In this document: positions 23,691-30,958 of the stretch, in pieces
Layout: the number at the start of each line of letters is the position of its first letter
Numbering within the stretch: position 1 is the first letter of the stretch
Virus record (IMG/VR): IMGVR_UViG_3300018424_000109
Coordinates: 1-32,382 of that record
Reading direction: 5' to 3' (one strand)
Source of the DNA: a virus
DNA: 32,382 bases
Position numbers and translations under genes: made by a program
Notes under the pieces: generated by a model
Told to the model about the DNA's origin: nothing
The model's input: the letters and a program-made list of their open reading frames with translations, nothing else
The model's database searches: none

Positions 23691-24441
23691 AGCCCTCAAC
23701 AAACTTTTTCAGTTCTTTCCTGATCTGAGTAAGTACAGCAACTATTCTGAACCCTTTATTGGTGGTGGTTCAGTTGCTCTTGAAGTGACAAAGAGATATC
23801 CTGATATCAACGTACAGGTCTCTGATAAGTATCAACCACTTATTAATTTTTGGGTTGCCCTTCAAAAATATCCAGAGGAGTTGACCAACCTTCTTCTCAA
23901 TTATAAGCACGATTATAATACACCAGATAAAGCAAAAGAATTATTTGATGATTGTAAAGACCGTCTTTATGACGATGATTCTACCTATGGGCAGAGAGCA
24001 GCTGCTTTCTATGTTTTGAATAAGTGTAGTTTTTCTGGTCTTACGGAATCATCTTCATTCAGCAAGCAAGCATCTGAAAGTAATTTCTCTCAAAGGGGTA
24101 TCGAAAAACTTCCTGAGTATTCCAAACTAATTAAAAATTGGACTATCTTACCCTGGGAGTATGAGAAGGTGCTTAGAGGTACAGAAAATAATCCAATCAA
24201 TTTGAATGAAAGTACCTTTATCTATCTTGATCCTCCATACGATATCAAAGATAATCTCTATGGGAAGAACGGTGGTATGCACAAGTCATTTGATCATGAT
24301 CACTTTTCTAATCTAATTCAAAATATTCCTTATGATACTTTGATTAGTTACAATGCAGATCAACTTGTGAAAGATAGATTCAAAAACTGGCAAAGTGCTG
24401 AGTTTGATCATACTTATACGATGCGATCGGTTGGTGATTAA
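23644..24441 (+). CDS. Dam-like DNA adenine methyltransferase (alpha class)
   Basis: The 265-residue enzyme begins with TPLRYPGGKSKAL, the Dam-family motif X, followed by EPFIGGGSVALE (motif I, AdoMet binding). The catalytic motif IV is YLDPPYD, at about residue 197. The order X, I, IV is alpha-class N6-adenine methylase. T4 Dam has 259 residues and methylates GATC; the target here cannot be read. It is unrelated in layout to the beta-class methylase at 19433, so the phage has two independent methylases. It sits between the two clamp-loader genes. The C-terminus RSVGD appears complete. Confidence 0.93.
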   Translation: MKSLKTPLRYPGGKSKALNKLFQFFPDLSKYSNYSEPFIGGGSVALEVTKRYPDINVQVSDKYQPLINFWVALQKYPEELTNLLLNYKHDYNTPDKAKELFDDCKDRLYDDDSTYGQRAAAFYVLNKCSFSGLTESSSFSKQASESNFSQRGIEKLPEYSKLIKNWTILPWEYEKVLRGTENNPINLNESTFIYLDPPYDIKDNLYGKNGGMHKSFDHDHFSNLIQNIPYDTLISYNADQLVKDRFKNWQSAEFDHTYTMRSVGD

Positions 24442-24555
24442 ATGAAAGATCAACATGCACGGAAAGAATTAGTTCTCTTCAACTATCAAACTGAGGAACA
24501 AAAGAGAAAGGAAATGGAAATGATTTCTGCAGGAAGTAATGTTACTTTCCTATGA
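24442..24555 (+). CDS. Mini-protein of 37 residues downstream of the Dam-like gene
   Basis: This short reading frame starts 1 base after the methylase stop codon and ends overlapping the next mini-gene by 4 nt (ATGA). The product is charged and helical (TEEQKRKEMEMISAG). No family is recognised. The support is its exact fit into a chain of coupled genes. Without comparison to relatives it remains provisional. Confidence 0.5.
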   Translation: MKDQHARKELVLFNYQTEEQKRKEMEMISAGSNVTFL

Positions 24556-24692
24556 AATGTGAAGTTAGTCTCTATGTTGCGGGCAAAGTCTTCAAAGAAG
24601 AAGTGTATGCCCGCGATTATCAAGAAGCCCGCCAGGTTGCTTTAGCTCGTAATCCTAATGCAAAAGTTATTGGTGTCACCGCTAAATTATGA
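24552..24692 (+). CDS. Mini-protein of 46 residues upstream of gp62
   Basis: The gene overlaps the preceding mini-gene and gp62 by 4 nt each. The product MKCEVSLYVAGKVF then EEVYARDYQEARQVALARNP then AKVIGVTAKL has a beta-beta-alpha-beta layout. It resembles a small conserved protein that I recall from the same locus of other cyanomyophages. Function is unknown. The reading frame has normal codon use and a clear start. I am fairly confident that it is a real gene. Confidence 0.7.
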   Translation: MKCEVSLYVAGKVFKEEVYARDYQEARQVALARNPNAKVIGVTAKL

Positions 24693-25063
24693 AACCAGAA
24701 TTGAAAGATTGGATGAATTCAATCTGCCACACCAAAGAAGATTTGTCTGAAAGCATTTCTTCTTATCCTCCATACATCATCAATCGATGCCTCTCTGGAC
24801 ATCTTGACTGTATTCTTTTTGCAAACGAAATGAATATACATTCTGAGTTACCTAAAGATATGCAGTATTCTTTCTATATAAATAGTCTCAGAAAAAGGAA
24901 GAGGTTCTCTCCCTGGATCAAGCAAGATAAAGTAAAAGATCTTGATATTGTCAAACAATACTATGGTTATAGTAATGAGAAGGCACTCCAAGCATTGAAA
25001 ATTTTATCTGAAGACCAAATTACATTTATAAAAAACAAACTTGATGTTGGAGGATCAAAATGA
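24689..25063 (+). CDS. gp62: Clamp loader small subunit gp62
   Basis: The protein has 124 residues, much shorter than T4 gp62 (187). It matches the cyanophage form of gp62: KPELKDWMNSI near the start, YPPYIINRCLSGHLDCILFANEMN, then SLRKRKRFSPWIKQDK and YYGYSNEKALQAL. It binds gp44 to make the 4:1 clamp loader. The first 4 nt overlap the preceding mini-gene and the last 4 nt overlap regA. The arginine and lysine-rich segment (residues 69-85) probably contacts gp44 or DNA. Confidence 0.9.
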   Translation: MKPELKDWMNSICHTKEDLSESISSYPPYIINRCLSGHLDCILFANEMNIHSELPKDMQYSFYINSLRKRKRFSPWIKQDKVKDLDIVKQYYGYSNEKALQALKILSEDQITFIKNKLDVGGSK

Positions 25064-25500
25064 CCCAAACAATTAGTGAGGCTGAAGTCCAGTGGGATGA
25101 AACTCAAATGATCGAAGTGGTTCTAAAAGAACCAGATGACTTCCTAAAAGTAAGAGAGACGCTGACCCGTATTGGGGTAGCATCGCGTAAAGAAAAGAAA
25201 TTGTATCAGTCTTGCCACATTTTACATAAGCGTGGTAAGTATTATATTGTACACTTCAAAGAACTTTTTGCTCTCGATGGAAAGAAGGCTAACCTTACTG
25301 TTAATGATGTTCAACGTCGTAACCGTATCATTCAACTCTTGTGTGATTGGGGATTGATTGTTGTAACAACTCCAGATAATATTACTGAGATTGCTCCACT
25401 AAATCAAATCAAAGTAATTGCCTTCAAAGAAAAAGGTGAGTGGGAATTAGAAACCAAATATAATATTGGTAAGAAAAAAGTTGTACAAAAAACCGAATAA
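25060..25500 (+). CDS. regA: Translational repressor RegA
   Basis: The protein has 146 residues (T4 RegA has 122). It binds the initiation region of early mRNAs and blocks their translation. The core, VVLKEPDDFLKVRETLTRIGVASRKEKKLYQSCHILHKRGKYYIVHFKELFALDG, aligns closely with T4 RegA. About 16 extra N-terminal residues (MTQTISEAEVQWDETQM) extend it relative to T4. It overlaps gp62 by 4 nt, the same position as in T4 (44-62-regA). A terminator follows 5 nt after the stop, closing the operon. Confidence 0.95.
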   Translation: MTQTISEAEVQWDETQMIEVVLKEPDDFLKVRETLTRIGVASRKEKKLYQSCHILHKRGKYYIVHFKELFALDGKKANLTVNDVQRRNRIIQLLCDWGLIVVTTPDNITEIAPLNQIKVIAFKEKGEWELETKYNIGKKKVVQKTE

Positions 25501-25505
25501 GAAAG

Positions 25506-25531
25506 AGCGGGTTTCAACACCCGCTTTTTTT
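25506..25531 (+). terminator. Rho-independent terminator after regA
   Basis: A 7-bp stem, AGCGGGT with ACCCGCT, around a TTCAAC loop is followed by seven T residues. Confidence 0.9.
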
Positions 25532-25541
25532 ATTAAGGTAT

Positions 25542-25549
25542 AATAAATA
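25542..25549 (+). promoter_or_regulatory. T4-type late promoter upstream of hsp20
   Basis: AATAAATA matches the late octamer and overlaps a TATAAT (25539-25544), so either the gp55 or the housekeeping sigma might use it. It begins 11 nt after the regA terminator and ends 55 nt before the hsp20 ATG. No good -35 accompanies the TATAAT. Confidence 0.6.
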
Positions 25550-25553
25550 GTAG

Positions 25554-25570
25554 TGTCGCCTTCGGGGACA
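25554..25570 (+). other. Hairpin with TTCG loop in the hsp20 leader
   Basis: TGTCGCC, a TTCG loop and GGGACA form a stem with one bulged G (25558). There is no T run after it. It lies between the promoter and the ribosome binding site AAAGGAG (25591-25597), so it should be part of the mRNA leader. It may stabilise the message. Confidence 0.5.
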
Positions 25571-25604
25571 TCAAAACGAATCTCGCTTTCAAAGGAGAAC
25601 TACA

Positions 25605-26048
25605 ATGGATCTTACTAGGTTTACGTCTAAGGACGTGGATAAAATTTTTGATGCTGCAAATAGATACAGTGTCGGACTAGATGATATTTTCTACAGGTTG
25701 CATTCGTATGGATCGAATCATCCTGGTGGACAGTATCCTCCATATAATATTGTGAAGGAATCAAATATAAAATGGCGAATAGAACTTGCGTTAGCAGGGT
25801 GGGGCAAGGATGATTTTGAAGTAACGACAGAGAGTAACGTACTTCTGATCTCTTCCAAGGTGCCAAAGGATACCAGTGAAACGGAATACTTGCATAGGGG
25901 CGTAGCACACAGAACGTTTGCTAGGGGTTTCAATCTTTCTGATGATGTTATTGTTGATAATGTTAAGTTTGATAATGGTTTACTTACCATCAGTCTGAGG
26001 AAGATCATTCCAGATCATCAGGCAAAGAAGGTATATGATATTGAATAA
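25605..26048 (+). CDS. hsp20: Small heat-shock protein Hsp20 (alpha-crystallin family)
   Basis: The 147-residue ATP-independent chaperone holds unfolding proteins. The alpha-crystallin domain covers about residues 45-140, with IKWRIELALAGWGKDDFEV at its start and the signature GFNLSDDVIVDNVKFDNGLLTISL at its end. The C-terminus lacks a clear I-x-I motif. Hsp20 is a common core gene in cyanomyophages, possibly protecting phage or photosystem proteins. The start has a strong AAAGGAG 7 nt upstream. It is a single-gene unit between the regA terminator and the next promoter. Confidence 0.94.
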   Translation: MDLTRFTSKDVDKIFDAANRYSVGLDDIFYRLHSYGSNHPGGQYPPYNIVKESNIKWRIELALAGWGKDDFEVTTESNVLLISSKVPKDTSETEYLHRGVAHRTFARGFNLSDDVIVDNVKFDNGLLTISLRKIIPDHQAKKVYDIE

Positions 26049-26051
26049 ATA

Positions 26052-26069
26052 ATTTGGGGCAACCCAAAT
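26052..26069 (+). other. Perfect hairpin with GCAA tetraloop after hsp20
   Basis: ATTTGGG and CCCAAAT form a perfect 7-bp stem around a GNRA-type GCAA loop, 4 nt after the hsp20 stop. No T run follows, so it is more likely an mRNA 3'-end stabiliser than an intrinsic terminator. A late-type AATAAATA (26044-26051) overlaps the stop codon. Confidence 0.6.
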
Positions 26070-26079
26070 ATCGTCGGTG

Positions 26080-26111
26080 GGGGGTAGCTTGACAAAGACC
26101 AAGCTGCCCCC
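26080..26111 (+). other. 12-bp stem-loop enclosing the -35 of the next promoter
   Basis: GGGGGTAGCTTG (26080-26091) pairs with CAAGCTGCCCCC (26100-26111), one G-T wobble, with an 8-nt loop. It could act as an operator dyad in DNA or a stop for readthrough RNA from hsp20. Only TTATAAT follows, so it is a poor intrinsic terminator. Confidence 0.7.
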
Positions 26112-26118
26112 TTATAAT
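26089..26118 (+). promoter_or_regulatory. Full-consensus sigma70 promoter for the gp43 operon
   Basis: TTGACA (26089-26094), an 18-bp spacer and TATAAT (26113-26118) match the housekeeping consensus in 12 of 12 positions. It drives the Sm-like pair, gp43, uvsX, the oxygenase and gp41. This is expected of an early or middle promoter read by host RNA polymerase. Predicted transcription start near 26125 leaves a short leader of about 16 nt. Confidence 0.85.
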
Positions 26119-26140
26119 GTCTGGAGGAAACTATAGTATC

Positions 26141-26455
26141 ATGGCAGTCAAACTAGCATTATTGAAGTCGGGTGAAGAAGTCATCTCTGACGTAAGAGAG
26201 GCACGTAAGGAGGACAGTGATGAAGTTCTGTTCTATGTGTTCAATAGTCCCTACATCGTAGAACTGGTCAGGCAGGAGAAGACTGTTCTGAACGAGGGTG
26301 TAGAGGCACAGGGAACTGAGCAAGCACTTAACTTCAGTCCATGGATCACCCTGTCTAAGGACCAGGAGATCTATGTACAACCTGATTGGGTAGTCACCTT
26401 TGTCGAGACCTATGAGGACGTTGTGAAGGCATACACAGAGCGTGTGGGGGTCTGA
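26141..26455 (+). CDS. Sm-like small protein, paralog B
   Basis: The 104-residue protein begins MAVKLALLKSGEEVISDV, the same opening strand-turn-strand pattern as the protein at 13315. It also shares the middle element VLFYVFNSPYIVEL, the SPWITLSKDQEIYV strand pair, and a closing VVTFVE strand with a helix (YEDVVKAYTERV). The ATG at 26141 was chosen over one at 26117 because the latter overlaps the TATAAT box. GGAGGA lies about 13 nt upstream and may be partly outside the transcript. It is the first gene of the gp43 operon. Function is unknown; an Sm-type barrel is a structural guess. Confidence 0.7.
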   Translation: MAVKLALLKSGEEVISDVREARKEDSDEVLFYVFNSPYIVELVRQEKTVLNEGVEAQGTEQALNFSPWITLSKDQEIYVQPDWVVTFVETYEDVVKAYTERVGV

Positions 26456-26456
26456 C

Positions 26457-26696
26457 ATGGAAGAGACCACAATAGCGGTCTTCTTGCTGAAGACAGGTCA
26501 GTACCTGATCGGTGAGTATCAGGAGTTGGATATGGAACCAAAGATCTATCTGTCCAACTGTTATCGGATTGTTGATGGGGAGTTTGAGAGTTTTCCTCAA
26601 TACATGCATGAGAATTCATGTCTTCTAAATACAAACTTGGTGGTTACTATTGGTGAACCATCTACTGAAATGCTCAAAAAATACTCTAGTCTTTGA
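26457..26696 (+). CDS. Sm-like small protein, paralog C
   Basis: The 79-residue protein begins METTIAVFLLKTGQYLIGEY (spelling the first residues MEE), aligning with paralogs A and B at the K-T/S-G-E/Q turn. It is the shortest and most divergent of the three, keeping the closing NLVVTIGE strand and the MLKKYSSL helix. The ATG lies 1 nt after the stop of paralog B. Its own stop overlaps the gp43 ATG by 1 nt (TGATG), so B, C and the polymerase are probably coupled in translation. Confidence 0.65.
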   Translation: MEETTIAVFLLKTGQYLIGEYQELDMEPKIYLSNCYRIVDGEFESFPQYMHENSCLLNTNLVVTIGEPSTEMLKKYSSL

Positions 26697-29188
26697 TGAA
26701 GTTCTACACTAATGTGCAAATGGTCGGGAACGATTTCCTGGTCCGTGGTTATGAAAATGGAGAACGAGTAAAGTATCGGGACAAATTTAGACCAACCTTC
26801 TATGTCCCATCAAAGGAGAAAACTCCTTTCAGGACCCTTGATGGTAAATACGTTCAGGAAATTAAACCTGGCACAGTATCAGACTGCAAAGAATTTATCA
26901 CTAAATACTCTGGTGTAGAGGGGTTTGACGTTTATGGTAACGAAAGATACGTTTACCAATACATTTCTGATAAATATCCCCAAGAACATATTGAGTTCGA
27001 TACTAGTAAAATCAATCTAGTAACTATTGATATTGAGGTCGCTTCTGAGTATGGATTCCCCACTGTGGAGGAATGTGTTGAGGAGATGACCGCAATCTCG
27101 ATTCAAGATTACAACACCAAAGAAATTACTGTTTGGGGTGTTGGTGATTATCGTATGCACCAAGACAACGTTACCTATAATCGTTGCTGGTCTGAACATG
27201 AACTACTCAGTCAGTTCCTTCAGTGGTGGGTTGAGAATACCCCAGACGTTGTTACTGGATGGAATTGTCAACTATACGATATTCCATACCTTGCCCGTAG
27301 AATTAGCCGACTGTTTGGTGAAAGGGAGATGCGTAAGTTGTCTCCTTGGAATTACACCAACGAAAATGAAATTTTTATTAATGGTAGATCTCACATTGTT
27401 TATGACATTCGTGGAATCACTGTTCTTGACTACTTAGATTTGTATAAGAAATTTACATATACAAACCAAGAGTCCTATCGACTAGACCACATCGCCAACG
27501 TAGAATTGGGTGCGCGTAAGATTCAAAATCCTTATGACACATTCAAAGAATTCTATCAAAACGATTGGCAAAAATTTATTGAATACAACATCAGAGACGT
27601 AGAACTTGTTGACCGTCTTGAGGATAAGATGAAACTTATCGAACTTGCTTTGACAATGGCTTATGACGCTAAAGTCAACTATAATGATGTATTCTATCAA
27701 GTTCGTATGTGGGATACGATCATCTACAATTACCTAAAGAAAAAGAATATTGTCATCCCACCAAAAGAACAAACATCTAAAGATGCAAAGTATGCAGGAG
27801 CGTATGTCAAGGAACCTAACCCTGGTAAGTATGATTGGGTTGTCTCTTTTGACCTCAACTCTCTGTATCCTCATCTTATTATGCAGTATAATATCTCTCC
27901 AGAAACCCTTTTAGATGAGAGACATCCTACTGTAACTGTAGATAAGATATTAGATAAATCTGTCACCTTTGAATTGTACAAAGACAATGCAGTCTGCGCC
28001 AATGGCGCCATGTATCGTAAGGACAAGAGAGGATTCTTGCCTGAGTTGATGGAGAATATGTATGGTGATCGCGTCAAGTTCAAAAAACGCATGATCCAAG
28101 CAAAGAAAGCATATGAAAAAACACCAACAAAGGACCTGGAGAAGGAGATCGCCAGATGTAACAACATTCAAATGGCTAAAAAGATATCTCTTAACAGTGC
28201 TTATGGGGCTATTGGTAATCAGTATTTTAGATACTTTAAGTTGGCAAACGCAGAGGCGATCACCCTATCGGGACAGGTGTCAATCCGTTGGATTGAGAAC
28301 AAAGTAAATTCTTATCTAAATAAAATATTGCAAACGGAGGAAGTCGATTATGTTATCGCATCTGACACCGATTCAATCTATCTTAATCTTGGACCTCTTG
28401 TCGATAAATTTCTTGGTGCTAAGTCTAGCGACAAAACAGCAGTTGTGGGGTTACTTGACAAGATCTGCCAAGAAAAACTGGAACCTTTTATTGAGAGTTC
28501 ATATCAAGAACTTGCAACGTTCGTCAATGCATATGATCAGAAGATGCAAATGAAGCGAGAGAACATCGCTGATCGTGGCATCTGGACCGCCAAGAAGCGA
28601 TACATTCTCAACGTATGGGATAGTGAGGGTGTGCGTTACGAGAAACCCAAACTAAAAATCATGGGCATCGAAGCAGTCAAGTCTTCCACACCTGCGCCTT
28701 GTCGTCAAATGATCAAGGATGCACTAAAATTAATTATGACCTCAACTGAAGAGGATGTGATTGATTTTATTGAGCACTCAAGAAAGAAATTCAAGACTCT
28801 ACCACCAGAGGAAATTGCTTTTCCTAGAACGGCATCTAATGTTTCAAAGTATCTAGACTCCACAACACTTTACAAAAAAGGTACACCTATTCACATTCGG
28901 GGATCTTTGTTGTATAATCATACACTCAAGGAACGTAAGTTGACTAACAAATACCCTAAGATTGAGAATGGGGAAAAGGTTAAGTTTATGTACTTAGCAG
29001 TTCCAAATCCTATCAGGGAGAATGTCATCTCATTCATTACTGAATTTCCAAAGGAGTTGGAACTGGATCGATACATAGATTATGAACTGCAATTCAACAA
29101 GTCATTCCTTGAACCGTTGAAAACCATCCTTGATTCTATTGGGTGGTCAGTAGAAAAAACCATAAACTTGGAGATGTTTTTCTCATGA
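26696..29188 (+). CDS. gp43: Family B DNA polymerase gp43
   Basis: The protein has 830 residues (T4 gp43 has 898) and is the phage replicative polymerase with 3'-5' proofreading. Exo I is D112-I-E114. Polymerase motif A is DLNSLYP (D386 onward), motif B contains K-x6-NSAYG (N500) and motif C is SDTDS (D557 and D559), all catalytic residues being present. The C-terminus NLEMFF resembles a clamp-binding peptide that would dock on gp45. The ATG at 26696 was chosen; a TTG one codon upstream is also in frame. No inteins or introns interrupt it, although family B phage polymerase genes often carry them. Confidence 0.97.
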   Translation: MKFYTNVQMVGNDFLVRGYENGERVKYRDKFRPTFYVPSKEKTPFRTLDGKYVQEIKPGTVSDCKEFITKYSGVEGFDVYGNERYVYQYISDKYPQEHIEFDTSKINLVTIDIEVASEYGFPTVEECVEEMTAISIQDYNTKEITVWGVGDYRMHQDNVTYNRCWSEHELLSQFLQWWVENTPDVVTGWNCQLYDIPYLARRISRLFGEREMRKLSPWNYTNENEIFINGRSHIVYDIRGITVLDYLDLYKKFTYTNQESYRLDHIANVELGARKIQNPYDTFKEFYQNDWQKFIEYNIRDVELVDRLEDKMKLIELALTMAYDAKVNYNDVFYQVRMWDTIIYNYLKKKNIVIPPKEQTSKDAKYAGAYVKEPNPGKYDWVVSFDLNSLYPHLIMQYNISPETLLDERHPTVTVDKILDKSVTFELYKDNAVCANGAMYRKDKRGFLPELMENMYGDRVKFKKRMIQAKKAYEKTPTKDLEKEIARCNNIQMAKKISLNSAYGAIGNQYFRYFKLANAEAITLSGQVSIRWIENKVNSYLNKILQTEEVDYVIASDTDSIYLNLGPLVDKFLGAKSSDKTAVVGLLDKICQEKLEPFIESSYQELATFVNAYDQKMQMKRENIADRGIWTAKKRYILNVWDSEGVRYEKPKLKIMGIEAVKSSTPAPCRQMIKDALKLIMTSTEEDVIDFIEHSRKKFKTLPPEEIAFPRTASNVSKYLDSTTLYKKGTPIHIRGSLLYNHTLKERKLTNKYPKIENGEKVKFMYLAVPNPIRENVISFITEFPKELELDRYIDYELQFNKSFLEPLKTILDSIGWSVEKTINLEMFFS

Positions 29189-29382
29189 AAGATCAATACA
29201 CCATAGATGATGGGGAATCAAAAAAAGATAAATGGAATAGAGGACTTGACTTATTCATTGAATCTGTACTGAAACCCGATCCAGCACTGCGCCAGTGTGC
29301 CCACAATCAAAAGTGTTACCATGAACTGATGGATGTTCGTGGTGATGTGCTAGAATACTTGAAAACAAAACGTTGGAACTAA
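29185..29382 (+). CDS. Small protein of unknown function between gp43 and uvsX
   Basis: The 65-residue protein overlaps the gp43 stop by 4 nt (ATGA) and ends directly against the uvsX ATG. It is hydrophilic, with KKDKWNRGLDLFIESVL as a probable amphipathic helix and a C-x5-C pair (residues 35-41). No family is recognised. The tight coupling on both sides supports it as a real gene. A role near the polymerase or recombinase is only suggested by position. Confidence 0.7.
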   Translation: MKDQYTIDDGESKKDKWNRGLDLFIESVLKPDPALRQCAHNQKCYHELMDVRGDVLEYLKTKRWN

Positions 29383-30384
29383 ATGGATTTTCTGAAAGAA
29401 CTTGTAAAAGAGGTGGGTGATGAGTATACCCAACTCGCATCAGATATTGATGAAACTGAAACTTATGTTGACACGGGTTCGTACATTTTTAATGGACTCG
29501 TTTCAGGTAGTGTATTTGGTGGTGTATCTGGTAATAAGATTACTGCCATTGCTGGTGAGTCTTCTACTGGAAAGACTTATTTCAGTCTTGCCGTCGTCAA
29601 GAACTTTCTGGATGCTAATCCTGATGGCATGTGTGTATATTTTGACACTGAAGCCGCTGTTAATAAATCTCTACTCTCAAGTCGCGGGGTAGATCTTGAC
29701 AGAACTATTGTCATGAATGTTGTGACTGTTGAAGAGTTCAGACAGAAAGCACTCAAGACAGTGGACATTTACCTCAAGAAACCAGAGGATGAACGTAAAC
29801 CTTTGATGTTTGTTCTTGACTCTTTGGGTATGTTGTCCACAGAGAAGGAGATCAGAGATGCTCTTGACGAGAAGCAGGTTCGTGATATGACAAAATCACA
29901 ACTTGTAAAGGGTGCGTTCAGAATGTTGACATTGAAGCTTGGACAGGCTAACATACCTATGATCGTTACTAACCACACCTATGATGTCATCGGTTCTTAT
30001 GTTCCTACTAAGGAGATGGGAGGTGGTTCTGGTCTTAAGTATGCCTCTTCTACTATCATCTATCTCAGTAAGAAGAAAGAAAAAGATGGAACAGAAATTG
30101 TCGGAAACATTATCAAGGCAAAGACTGCTAAGTCACGTCTGAGTAAAGAAAACAAAGAAGTAGAGGTGCGTTTGTTCTATGACGAACGTGGACTTGACAA
30201 GTATTATGGACTATTGGAGTTGGGTGAGAAGTACGGAGTATTCCAACGTGTCGGCAATCGTTATAAGATTGGTGAGTCTTCTTACTATCCTAAGTCTATT
30301 CTTGCTGAACCAGAAAAATTCTTCACAGAAGAAGTAATGCAAGCACTAGATGAGGCAGCAAAACAAGAATTTAGTTATGGCTAA
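29383..30384 (+). CDS. uvsX: Recombinase UvsX (RecA/Rad51-like)
   Basis: The protein has 333 residues (T4 UvsX has 391). It forms filaments on single-stranded DNA and performs strand exchange. Walker A is GESSTGKT (58-65), Walker B is LMFVLDSLG (141-149), and the DNA-binding loop 2 region is YVPTKEMGGGSGLKYASS. The core fits the T4-type recombinases of cyanophages. It works with UvsY, UvsW and gp46/47, all encoded here. Its 3' end overlaps the oxygenase gene by 8 nt. Confidence 0.96.
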   Translation: MDFLKELVKEVGDEYTQLASDIDETETYVDTGSYIFNGLVSGSVFGGVSGNKITAIAGESSTGKTYFSLAVVKNFLDANPDGMCVYFDTEAAVNKSLLSSRGVDLDRTIVMNVVTVEEFRQKALKTVDIYLKKPEDERKPLMFVLDSLGMLSTEKEIRDALDEKQVRDMTKSQLVKGAFRMLTLKLGQANIPMIVTNHTYDVIGSYVPTKEMGGGSGLKYASSTIIYLSKKKEKDGTEIVGNIIKAKTAKSRLSKENKEVEVRLFYDERGLDKYYGLLELGEKYGVFQRVGNRYKIGESSYYPKSILAEPEKFFTEEVMQALDEAAKQEFSYG

Positions 30385-30958
30385 ACTAAATGATTTTATC
30401 AAAACATATGATTCAGTAGCATCTAATGAGGAATGCCAACTACTTGTATCTGCATTTGAGCAGTACAAGCAGTGGCATATCTCTGTAGATAATAAAAGAA
30501 GACCAAAGTTCACTGAGATGAATTTCACTGCTAACATCGATAAGATGGAAGGTAGATATAGTGAGATACATACCAGGTTGATTGCAGCATTCAGACTAAT
30601 CAAGAAAGATTATTTTGAAACTGTAATCTCAAAGGCATATGATGGTACGTCACTTGTTCCCACCGCTCATGGATGGGAACAATTTCGTATTAAGAGATAT
30701 AAAAATAAAGGTGACCAATTCAGAGAACATGTTGACATTGGTGATCTTGACTCATCAAAAAGATACCTAGCATTTCTAATGTATCTGAATGATGGATTTG
30801 ATGGTGGAGAGACAGAATTTACTACATGTGGATTGACTGTAGAACCAAAAGCTGGTAGAGTGGTAATGTTCCCACCCACTTGGAATTTTCCACATCAGGG
30901 CAATAAGCTCAAAGATGGGAAAAAATATATACTCAGTACATACTTGAATTACATTTGA
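30377..30958 (+). CDS. 2-oxoglutarate/Fe(II)-dependent oxygenase
   Basis: The 193-residue protein is of the prolyl 4-hydroxylase type. The iron site shows H118-x-D120 in REHVDIGD and the distal H173 in FPHQG. A basic residue (K182 or K183) follows about ten positions later, the usual place for 2OG binding. GGETEF (143-148) is another family signature. It would oxidise a protein or nucleotide substrate; which one is unknown. The position between uvsX and gp41, inside the replication operon, is suggestive of a DNA or replisome target but does not prove it. The ATG at 30377 was chosen over an earlier in-frame ATG at 30350 that lies inside uvsX. It overlaps gp41 by 1 nt. Confidence 0.9.
   Translation: MAKLNDFIKTYDSVASNEECQLLVSAFEQYKQWHISVDNKRRPKFTEMNFTANIDKMEGRYSEIHTRLIAAFRLIKKDYFETVISKAYDGTSLVPTAHGWEQFRIKRYKNKGDQFREHVDIGDLDSSKRYLAFLMYLNDGFDGGETEFTTCGLTVEPKAGRVVMFPPTWNFPHQGNKLKDGKKYILSTYLNYI

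Noticed and set aside
26052-26069. GCAA hairpin after hsp20 as an intrinsic terminator
   Set aside because: There is no T run after the stem, so it is listed as a hairpin only.
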